A stretch of 5,925 nucleotides of DNA from Bacteroidota bacterium. GTDB taxonomy: Bacteria; Bacteroidota; Bacteroidia; NORP154. Shown piece by piece: positions 1-5,925 of this stretch. The notes under the pieces were generated by a model. It had not been told where the DNA came from and ran no database searches. It saw nothing but the letters and a program-made list of their open reading frames with translations. The number at the start of each line of letters is the position of its first letter. Position 1 is the first letter of the stretch. The position numbers and the translations under genes are program-made. The stretch spans positions 1 to 5,925 of the forward strand of contig NVRZ01000220.1 in assembly GCA_002401055.1 (NCBI GenBank), in the 5' to 3' direction.

Positions 1-124
1 CGCCCAATTCTACACTACTACATTTTTTCTCTAATATAAATTTACCTGCTTCCCCTCTGCTAACAACCACTACATGCCCATTAAACACGGTGAAAACATG
101 GTAGCAGGAGAGTGGTGTTTTCAC
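1..124 (-). CDS. Possible reverse-strand coding fragment running off the left edge
   Basis: On the minus strand a frame is open from just after a TGA at 149-151 to the window edge. There is no ATG; the only plausible start seen is GTG at 122-124, giving at least 41 codons. The reading is protein-like, with the segment FNGHVVVVSRGEAGKF. The same DNA includes an inverted repeat and looks less AT-rich than the spacer to its right. I do not recognise a family. It could be the 5' end of a divergent gene, a degraded gene or repeat, or chance, since a frame of about 49 codons is not significant by itself. No function is assigned. Confidence 0.22.
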   Translation of the reverse strand, partial: MKTPLSCYHVFTVFNGHVVVVSRGEAGKFILEKKCSSVELG

Positions 125-125
125 C
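89..125. repeat. Perfect 10-bp inverted repeat with 17-nt spacer
   Basis: GGTGAAAACA at 89-98 is the exact reverse complement of TGTTTTCACC at 116-125. The arms could form a hairpin with a 17-nt loop, extended by one G-U pair in RNA. No T-tract follows immediately on either strand, so it does not look like a rho-independent terminator. It could be an operator-like site or part of an intergenic repeat, and it lies inside the possible reverse-strand reading frame. Confidence 0.4.
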
Positions 126-153
126 CTTGTTTTGTAATGTACTCTTGCTCAAT

Positions 154-186
154 TTTGTTGACCAGTTTATAAATTTTTTAGTATTG
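154..186 (+). promoter_or_regulatory. Weak Bacteroidota-type promoter candidate upstream of the first gene
   Basis: TTTG at 154-157 is followed after 21 bases by TAGTATTG at 179-186. The latter matches the Bacteroidota -7 consensus TAnnTTTG at all but one constrained base, and the spacing to the -33 TTTG is acceptable. Transcription would begin near 193 and leave a leader of about 145 bases before the ATG at 340. The surrounding DNA is very AT-rich, so chance matches are likely. The rest of 127-339 shows no gene or RNA I can support; it contains a 10-base palindrome, TGCAATTGCA, at 254-263. Confidence 0.22.
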
Positions 187-339
187 TTTAGCTCAAATTG
201 CCCGTTACTTTTAGAGTACTTGTGTTAAGCACATTGAGAAATTTAATATACTATGCAATTGCAGTAAAAAAGTTGTAACAATGGCCTGTTCATCATTATG
301 AATGTATTAACTTGTATACTCATCTCAAACCAAATTAAT

Positions 340-1035
340 ATGAAGAAAAGTATATCGTTAGTACTCGGATGTTTTTTAGCCAATATTATTTTGGCACAAA
401 CTTTTAACATTTCTAACAATCCAACATTTGATAGCGTAATCCTTGCGCCTAGTAATCCTGCAAGTAATGACAGCGTTAATTTCATTATTTACATTTCAAA
501 TGAAAATGACAAGAGAGCGTTTATGACTTTCGCTGAAGACAGTATGCATTTTAGGCTAAAGAATGATACAATATTTCTTACTGAATATTCATATGAATTA
601 TCTTCATCTCCCACTGACAAATTGGTTCACACAATTTCAATCGGACAAATTAATCAAGGTCAATATATGGTTTTATTAATAAATCAAAAAACTACTGTCA
701 ACGGTACATTTGTTACAACAAGTTATATTGACACAGCAATATTCACTCTCCCAATAATTTCATCATTACCTGATGACAAAAACAAGGTTGAATATTTAAT
801 GGTATATCCGAATCCAAGTAATGAAAAATTGTTTGTTGCACTTAAATTCAATAATAAACGGATTAATGATATAAACCTGTTTGACTTGACCGGTAAGCAA
901 GTCCTGGCGAAAAATAATATCATTCCTGAAAAAACAGTTGAAATAAATATAAAGAATCTTGAAAAAGGAATTTATTTTATTAGAATAACCACAAATGACA
1001 ATTCATCTTATATTCAAAAAATAGTTAAAATGTAA
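340..1035 (+). CDS. Secreted Ig-like module protein with T9SS type A sorting domain
   Basis: This 231-residue protein is probably exported by Sec and then by the type IX secretion system. Residues 1-20 form a signal peptide (MKKS start, hydrophobic core, ILAQ cleavage region). Residues about 28-138 form one beta-rich, Ig-like module with the landmarks DSV...P.NP, NDTI, IG...GQY and IDTAIFT. Residues 151-231 are a type A sorting domain with YPNPS, FDLTGKQ, KGIYFIR and the final KIVKM. An in-frame ATG at 298 is possible, but it would put 14 residues, including polar ones, ahead of the signal peptide, so the ATG at 340 is preferred. The module is homologous to residues 191-296 of the protein at 4642-5799 but lacks its two cysteines. 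No enzyme motif is visible, so a binding or structural role at the surface is inference. The next gene starts 69 bases downstream without an intervening terminator. Sampled DNA here is about 30-32% GC, lower than in the protease gene. Confidence 0.88.
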   Translation: MKKSISLVLGCFLANIILAQTFNISNNPTFDSVILAPSNPASNDSVNFIIYISNENDKRAFMTFAEDSMHFRLKNDTIFLTEYSYELSSSPTDKLVHTISIGQINQGQYMVLLINQKTTVNGTFVTTSYIDTAIFTLPIISSLPDDKNKVEYLMVYPNPSNEKLFVALKFNNKRINDINLFDLTGKQVLAKNNIIPEKTVEINIKNLEKGIYFIRITTNDNSSYIQKIVKM

Positions 1036-1104
1036 TGCTAACATTAATTAGACCTTTCAAACACCAAAGAAATAATTCATAATCTTTATTAAATCTTCAC
1101 AATC

Positions 1105-4100
1105 ATGACAAAATCCATTCTTTCTAAAGCCAGCAAGAAAATAAGATTTTCTTCTGTTGCAATTATTCTCAGCTTAGCACTGGGATTAATAATGATAAAC
1201 AAAACCGTCTTTGCGCAGACAAACGCCCAGAGACTAGAGATTCAGGCGGCCACTAATATAGCCGTTCTAACTCAATTATCTACAGATTTTCAAAGTGTAT
1301 CTACACAAGAAAAAATTCTGGCTGAACAGTGGGCTACCGATAACGGTTTTCCAATCAAAGGTGTAGTTGATGGTTCCTTTTGGGAAATACAAAAATTGGA
1401 TGGTAATAGTGGGATACCTCAATATTATATTACCAATAATCTGAATGCAGCCAAAACAATTTCAACGAATAACGTTTGGTCGGGAGGGAGTGCCGGTTTG
1501 AATTTATCAGGGTTGAATATGACTATTGGCGAATGGGATGGTCCGATTATTAGTATGTTGCCCAACACAGAACTTGGTAGCCGATTAACTCAAGTTGATA
1601 TCAGTGGTAACGCTTCTGATGATTTTCCTCATCCACTGCATGTCGCAGGTACTATGATCGCACAAGGTCTTGATGCAAATGCCAGAGGAATGGCTAATCT
1701 GGCTGAAATAACATGTTATGACTGGAACTCTGACCAAAGCGAGATGGCAACAGAAGCATCTAATGGTATGTTATTCTCAAATCATTCATATGGTTTTACA
1801 AGGGGATGGGTTTTTAGTGGAGGCAATTGGTTTTGGGTTGGTAATGTATCTGTCAGCACAACAGAAGATAATCTTTTTGGTTTCTATGATATTTATCCAC
1901 AACAATGGGACCAAATAGCAAATAATGCCCCCTTTTATTTAATAGTTAAATCAGCAGGAAATGACAGAGGACAGGGACCTGCACCCGGAACAGCGCATTT
2001 TTACTGGAATGGTTCTGCGTGGACAGCTAGCACTGTAACCCGTGAAATTGACGGAGGTACAGATGGTTATGATTGTTTAGACCAAATAGGAGTTGCAAAA
2101 AATATTTTAACTGTTGGAGCAGTACAAGATGTTCCTACTGGTTATTCTGTACCGGCAGATGTTGTTATGACTTCATTCAGCAGTTGGGGTCCTACAGACG
2201 ATGGAAGAATTAAACCAGACATAGTTGCTAATGGTGATTGTTTATATTCTTTATGGAACGGATTTAATATAACAGGTTGTGCAGGTTCATGCAATGGACA
2301 AAGTTATTGTGAAATAAGCGGCACATCAATGGCAGCACCGAGCGTAACCGGTTCTTTGGCCTTATTGCAGGAACATTATTCCAATACTCGAGACGGGGCT
2401 TTTATGATGGCAGCTAGCTTAAAAGCTTTAGTAATAGAATCAGCCGATGAAGCTGGCGCGAACGATGGACCCGACTATCAGCACGGTTGGGGCTTGATAA
2501 ATACTGAAACAGCAGCTCGTTTAATTACACTTGACGAATCTGAACCTTTAACTATTCAGGAATTAACGTTGGACCCGGGGCAAACCATAGATATTGAATT
2601 TCCCTATAGTGGGAACTCAGCGTTTCTAAGTGTTACGATAGTATGGAATGACCCTGCCGGTACTCCGCCTGCGAATTCATTAAACCCAGCTGATAAAATG
2701 TTGGTTAATGATTTGGATTTGAAATTAACTGACCAGTCAAGTACAATAACTTTACCGTGGACACTTGATCCTACACCGGGGAATGAAGGAAATGCAGCGG
2801 TTCAAGCCGATAATATTGTTGATAATGTTGAACAAGTCCGTATCTACGGTGCAGCATCCGGAACATATACGGCCACTATTACCCATAAAGGAACTCTCCA
2901 GGGTGGATTGTCCCAGGATTTTTGCATAGTCATTAACGAAGTAGGCCCCGTGTGTGTAGCTGGTATTGATTTATACATGCGTGATCAACCCAAGGATTAC
3001 GGTATTGAACCAAATCCAGTTACCGGTAACAGGTATCATATTAGCAAGGATATATGGATTCGTTATCAAGATGATGACGGTATTATTGGCCAAGGTGCAG
3101 AGCATACTACTATAAATCCGATATGGGTATATGTGCGTGTCAGGAATAATGGTTGTACAGCCAGTTTGGGCACTGGCACTGATGAACTTAAAGTATATTG
3201 GACAAGGTCGAACTCCGCATTAGGGGATTGGGACAACTCATGGGTTAATTTTTTCTATGATTGGGGTTTCGGAAGTGTCCTAACCGGTGATATTCTAGGC
3301 ACAGTAACTATTCCCGCTCTCAATCCAGGGGAGTCTATAGTGCTCAAATTGGATTGGTTTGCTCCTGATCCTGCGGATTTCGGTGAAACCGAATCTCATA
3401 TATGTTTGGCAGCTCGTATTGAAACTTCAGGCACGTCACCTTATGGAATGACCTTTACGGAAGGCAACTTGATTTACCTCAATACCAAAAACAACAACAA
3501 TATAATTTGGAAAAATATCACATTAGTAAATGCAAATACTTCGGATAAAAAGGGTCTAATCGTGGGCAATCCATTCAATGTTCGCACAGATTTTGATTTC
3601 TTATTTAAGGTCCCTGATGAAGAATTATCTAAGCCTTTTACTGATAAGGGAATGATTAGCATTGATCTTGGAAAAGATGTTTATGATAAATGGGTACAAG
3701 GCGGCAAGAAGGGAAGTGGTTTTGAAGCAGGAAAGTTCAGTCACATGTCACCTACCGGAATTGAGCATCACCATTCGCTGAACCATTTTCCGAACGCAAC
3801 TTCTCCTTACAATATTATTATTTCCGGCCCGGATGCAAAGCTTGAAAATATGACATTTGAAGCTCGTGAGTTAGACAAGATTAAAGTGCAATTTAATTTT
3901 CATGCTCAACCAAAGGGTAGCAATAAAGATTTTAACTATGATATCCTTGAAGCCACAGAAGATGGTAAGGTATTGGGCGGTATGCGCTATACTATTCGTG
4001 TTCCTGACTGCGTTATTCCTGATGCAGGACAAGATGTTACCATTGGCAGGCGATGCACTACTACTTTAACTGCATCACCGATTATTACTGGAGCAGTATA

Positions 4101-4551
4101 TACATGGTTTGAGAATTCTACAGGAAATTTTATCGGAATGGGCGAATCTATTCAAGTATCTCCCTCTAAAACTACTTCATATGAGTTGCAAATGGCTTCG
4201 CCAAATGGTTGTCAGGGCTATGATGTAGTAACTGTTAAGGTAGATTCAGATAACAATATAGCTTGTGGTAATGACATTACACCACCGGGCTGTTTTAAAG
4301 ATATGGAAGCGTTCCCAAATCCTGCAATGAATGGTGATAATTTGCATGTTAAATTCAAGGTGATGGAATCTGCGAACATCAATATAAGACTAGTTGATAT
4401 GCAAGGAAGGGTGTGGGAGAAGGAAAATCGTATTTATAAGCCAGGCCCGGCTGAGCGTATTATTCCATTGTACAGAGTGCCTCCCGGAGTTTATGAACTT
4501 ATAGTCGCGTGTAAGGGAAAAGTGGAAAAGCGCATAATAAGAAAGATGTAG
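1105..4551 (+). CDS. Kp43-like S8 family serine protease with T9SS type A sorting domain
   Basis: This is a secreted subtilisin-family endopeptidase of 1148 residues. The signal peptide is residues 1-37, with a long basic n-region and likely cleavage at VFA|Q. A short pro-region follows. The catalytic domain spans about 138-475: Asp145 in IGEWDGP, His176 in HPLHVAGT, oxyanion Asn286 in KSAGND and Ser408 in SGTSMAAP, so the active-site set is complete. Residues about 484-611 match the Kp43 C-terminal jelly-roll (VTIVWNDP, LVNDLDL, DNVEQVRI, SGTYTATI). Residues about 615-810 form a beta module with DLYMRDQPKD, DIWIR, VYVRVRNNG and NNNIIWKNI. Residues 812-968 form another, ending GGMRYTIRVPD. 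An Ig-like domain lies at about 969-1047, and the sorting tail is 1063-1148 (FPNP, VDMQGR, GVYEL, RIIRKM). The start is the ATG directly before the signal peptide; there is no Shine-Dalgarno, as is usual in Bacteroidota. It may be co-transcribed with the gene at 340-1035. The substrate is unknown. Four cysteines crowd just before Ser408. Confidence 0.95.
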   Translation: MTKSILSKASKKIRFSSVAIILSLALGLIMINKTVFAQTNAQRLEIQAATNIAVLTQLSTDFQSVSTQEKILAEQWATDNGFPIKGVVDGSFWEIQKLDGNSGIPQYYITNNLNAAKTISTNNVWSGGSAGLNLSGLNMTIGEWDGPIISMLPNTELGSRLTQVDISGNASDDFPHPLHVAGTMIAQGLDANARGMANLAEITCYDWNSDQSEMATEASNGMLFSNHSYGFTRGWVFSGGNWFWVGNVSVSTTEDNLFGFYDIYPQQWDQIANNAPFYLIVKSAGNDRGQGPAPGTAHFYWNGSAWTASTVTREIDGGTDGYDCLDQIGVAKNILTVGAVQDVPTGYSVPADVVMTSFSSWGPTDDGRIKPDIVANGDCLYSLWNGFNITGCAGSCNGQSYCEISGTSMAAPSVTGSLALLQEHYSNTRDGAFMMAASLKALVIESADEAGANDGPDYQHGWGLINTETAARLITLDESEPLTIQELTLDPGQTIDIEFPYSGNSAFLSVTIVWNDPAGTPPANSLNPADKMLVNDLDLKLTDQSSTITLPWTLDPTPGNEGNAAVQADNIVDNVEQVRIYGAASGTYTATITHKGTLQGGLSQDFCIVINEVGPVCVAGIDLYMRDQPKDYGIEPNPVTGNRYHISKDIWIRYQDDDGIIGQGAEHTTINPIWVYVRVRNNGCTASLGTGTDELKVYWTRSNSALGDWDNSWVNFFYDWGFGSVLTGDILGTVTIPALNPGESIVLKLDWFAPDPADFGETESHICLAARIETSGTSPYGMTFTEGNLIYLNTKNNNNIIWKNITLVNANTSDKKGLIVGNPFNVRTDFDFLFKVPDEELSKPFTDKGMISIDLGKDVYDKWVQGGKKGSGFEAGKFSHMSPTGIEHHHSLNHFPNATSPYNIIISGPDAKLENMTFEARELDKIKVQFNFHAQPKGSNKDFNYDILEATEDGKVLGGMRYTIRVPDCVIPDAGQDVTIGRRCTTTLTASPIITGAVYTWFENSTGNFIGMGESIQVSPSKTTSYELQMASPNGCQGYDVVTVKVDSDNNIACGNDITPPGCFKDMEAFPNPAMNGDNLHVKFKVMESANINIRLVDMQGRVWEKENRIYKPGPAERIIPLYRVPPGVYELIVACKGKVEKRIIRKM

Positions 4552-4575
4552 GGAGCGAGGCTAAAGTGAATCAAG

Positions 4576-4607
4576 AAAAGGAGGAGAACAGAATCTCCTC
4601 CTTTTTT
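4576..4607 (+). terminator. Rho-independent terminator after the protease gene
   Basis: AAAAGGAGGAGA (4576-4587) pairs perfectly with TCTCCTCCTTTT (4594-4605) around a 6-base ACAGAA loop. The T-run continues to 4607. The core stem is 8 bp with five G-C pairs, extended by four A-T pairs. It starts 24 bases after the protease stop codon, so transcription from upstream should mostly end here and the next gene should need its own promoter. The A-run on the left arm may give weak termination in the other direction too. Confidence 0.9.
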
Positions 4608-4641
4608 GTATCTTTATTTTTCATTCTTAAAATCATTTCTT

Positions 4642-5799
4642 ATGGTTAGACGAATCGGTTTATTATTAATTGCCATCTCATTTATCCTCAAAGTTGAAGC
4701 ACAATCCTTGTCTCTACCTTATTACACAGGATTCGATTCTATAAGCCAGCAGGCTGGATGGCAGGAATTTAGATTAGGCGTAGTCAATTCATTTAACTGG
4801 AAATACGAACCCGGCAATCCTCCTCCTTCTTCGCCCAATTCGCTATTCCACGATTACAACGTAGGGGGAAGTCCAACCGACACTACAGATGATTGGTTTG
4901 TATCACCTCCATTCATATTTAATACCTCAGCACAACTGAGTCTTAAAATTTTTGTGGTTACAACTGCAGGTACAACTCCTTCCGATTATTTTGGAATTTG
5001 GTTTAGTTCAGGAACAAGTAATCCAGCAAGTGGAAATTTTTATGAACTTGCCAACTTAACTGATATGCAACCCCAGTACCAATGGTTAGATACCTCTATC
5101 ATGCTCACTACAGTTACTGACTCCGGTTATATTGCATTTAGATACGGTGCCACTGACAACTGGTTTCAAATATATATTGATGATGTCAATATTATTCCAA
5201 ATAACAATTCACAAACAATTGACAGTGTAAACATCATTCCGAACAATCCGACTACATTAGACACAGTCAAGTTAATTGGTTACACTTTTCATCCATACAG
5301 TGACTGCCCCATGACCAGTTCATCAGTAAATATCAACAATGACACTATAACTGTTAATGTATCTCACTCATTAGGAATTATGCCCACAACCTGCATTTCA
5401 ATTGACACATTGACAATCGGAATATTATATGCAGGGACTTATGAGCTAACTTATCATTTGGCTGACACTGCTCCACCAACCACCTATGACATTGACACGA
5501 TTATCTTTACTGTTCAACAGTCAAGCGGCCTTCAACTTTCTGACAATTCAGAACCAAGAATAAAAATTTATCCCAACCCAACCAACGAAATCGTAACCAT
5601 AAAAACAACATCAACTAGACCTCAAAACATCACAATTAGCATCATAGACATACAAGGAAAAACAATCTTTTCCGAAACACTTCAAAGCTCTGTAAAACTT
5701 ACGAAAACATTAGATTTGTCAACATACATCAAAGGTATTTATCTCATCAAAGTAGAAACGCCGGTTGAGCAAATTACACGAAAAATAGTTGTTGAATAA
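4642..5799 (+). CDS. Choice-of-anchor-J (cleaved-adhesin-like) protein with T9SS type A sorting domain
   Basis: This is a 385-residue secreted, probably surface-exposed protein. Residues 1-20 form the signal peptide (MVRRIG, hydrophobic stretch, VEA|Q). Residues about 22-186 form a choice-of-anchor-J/MAM-like beta-sandwich, with YYTGFDS, DDWFVSPPF (83-91), DYFGIWFSSG, NPASGNF, FRYGATDNWF and the closing IYIDDVNI (177-184). Members of this fold occur in gingipain adhesin regions and generally mediate binding. Residues 191-296 are an Ig-like module homologous to that of the protein at 340-1035, here with Cys222 and Cys251 as a possible disulfide. Residues 305-385 are the sorting tail (YPNPT, IDIQGK, KGIYLIK, KIVVE). 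A longer frame from a TTG at 4606 would start inside the terminator's T-run and spoil the signal peptide, so the ATG at 4642 is chosen. The nearest -7-like match is TATCTTTA at 4609-4616 (one mismatch), without a proper -33 element. The ligand is unknown. Confidence 0.9.
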   Translation: MVRRIGLLLIAISFILKVEAQSLSLPYYTGFDSISQQAGWQEFRLGVVNSFNWKYEPGNPPPSSPNSLFHDYNVGGSPTDTTDDWFVSPPFIFNTSAQLSLKIFVVTTAGTTPSDYFGIWFSSGTSNPASGNFYELANLTDMQPQYQWLDTSIMLTTVTDSGYIAFRYGATDNWFQIYIDDVNIIPNNNSQTIDSVNIIPNNPTTLDTVKLIGYTFHPYSDCPMTSSSVNINNDTITVNVSHSLGIMPTTCISIDTLTIGILYAGTYELTYHLADTAPPTTYDIDTIIFTVQQSSGLQLSDNSEPRIKIYPNPTNEIVTIKTTSTRPQNITISIIDIQGKTIFSETLQSSVKLTKTLDLSTYIKGIYLIKVETPVEQITRKIVVE

Positions 5800-5863
5800 A
5801 ATCAGCCTCCAATATTCTATCCAGCTTTGCCTGTTCTGCAACAAGTTCCTTCCCATTATTCAT
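5774..5863 (-). other. Short reverse-strand reading frame overlapping the last gene's 3' end
   Basis: An ATG at 5861-5863 on the minus strand opens 29 codons ending at a TAA at 5774-5776, overlapping the end of the previous gene by 26 bases. The frame stays open upstream to a TAA at 5897-5899 and then again to the window edge. The product contains NNGKELVAEQAKLDRILEAD, which would form a charged amphipathic helix, so it could be the eroded end of a convergent gene. The + strand over 5800-5922 is also open, in frame after the gene's stop, which shows how little a short open frame means here. Very weak call. Confidence 0.12.
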
Positions 5864-5925
5864 TATCGCCTGGGCAAATAAAATGCACGATTTACCTTAA
5901 AGATTCGAACCTAGAGCAGTATTAA
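5800..5925. other. Right-edge spacer with no confident gene
   Basis: These 126 bases follow the last stop codon. I see no hairpin plus T-run to terminate the preceding gene, and no intact gene entering from the right: all three minus-strand frames meet a stop within about 30 bases of the edge. A T-loop-like GGTTCGAATC is present on the minus strand at 5902-5911, but its flanks do not pair into a tRNA arm. Confidence 0.5.

Noticed and set aside
298..339. Upstream in-frame ATG at 298 as the start of the first gene
   Set aside because: It would add 14 residues before MKKS, spoiling a compact signal peptide that fits exactly from 340.
355..372. Lipobox-like LVLGC at residues 7-11 of the first protein, suggesting a lipoprotein
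   Set aside because: Leucine at -2 is not typical, the cysteine comes too early in the hydrophobic core, and the protein ends in a T9SS sorting domain, which fits signal peptidase I cleavage.
243..485. Minus-strand frame of 80 codons overlapping the first gene's start
   Set aside because: It overlaps a well-supported signal peptide and module, has no recognisable domain and looks like a shadow frame.
3474..3662. Minus-strand frame inside the protease gene
   Set aside because: It lies fully within a strong coding region and shows no family features.
4606..4641. TTG at 4606 as the start of the last gene
   Set aside because: The codon lies in the terminator's T-run, and the resulting N-terminus places aromatic residues before the basic MVRRIG start of a good signal peptide.
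4832..4841. CGCCCAATTC at 1-10 repeated at 4832-4841
   Set aside because: A 10-base match is expected by chance several times in a window of this length, and the flanks do not match.
5902..5911. tRNA T-loop-like GGTTCGAATC on the minus strand, possibly a tRNA end or attachment site
   Set aside because: The flanking bases pair at only about three of five T-stem positions and no acceptor stem is recognisable; too little sequence lies before the edge.
5800..5925. In-frame + strand extension after the last gene's stop as stop-codon read-through
   Set aside because: The type A sorting tail ends properly at KIVVE; an added 41 residues would bury the C-terminal signal, and frames of this length occur by chance.

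Overview
The window looks like chromosomal DNA of a Bacteroidota bacterium. All three clear genes are on the + strand. Each encodes a protein with an N-terminal signal peptide and a C-terminal type A sorting domain of the type IX secretion system (T9SS): a (Y/F)PNP motif, a D..G.. turn, a G(I/V)Y strand and a basic-hydrophobic end. Other support is the lack of Shine-Dalgarno sequences before the starts, the AT-rich DNA, and the choice-of-anchor-J and Kp43-type S8 protease families. A genus cannot be named.

Layout. Positions 1-339 hold no confident gene. There is a low-confidence reverse-strand reading frame at the left edge, a 10-bp inverted repeat, and AT-rich spacer with a weak Bacteroidota-style promoter candidate. 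Positions 340-1035 encode a 231-residue secreted protein made of one Ig-like module plus the sorting tail. After a 69-base gap without a terminator comes a 1148-residue Kp43-like subtilase (1105-4551). It has a complete catalytic set, a C-terminal jelly-roll, two further beta modules, an Ig-like domain and the sorting tail. A strong rho-independent terminator (4576-4607) follows it. Positions 4642-5799 encode a 385-residue choice-of-anchor-J protein. Its second module is homologous to the Ig-like module of the first gene. The last 126 bases have no confident gene.

How they fit together (inference). All three products should cross the inner membrane by Sec and the outer membrane by T9SS, which removes the tail and releases the protein or anchors it to A-LPS. 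The first two genes may share a transcript; the third is separated from them by the terminator. A large surface protease flanked by two smaller binding-type proteins that share a module suggests a surface-proteolysis or adhesion locus built partly by duplication. Nothing in the sequence shows the substrate, and no T9SS machinery gene, mobile element, CRISPR array or RNA gene was recognised.

I see no clear new molecular system. The points most worth a second look are the module shared by the two flanking genes, the cysteine cluster before the protease's catalytic serine, the altered Asp and His motifs of the protease, and the two edge fragments.
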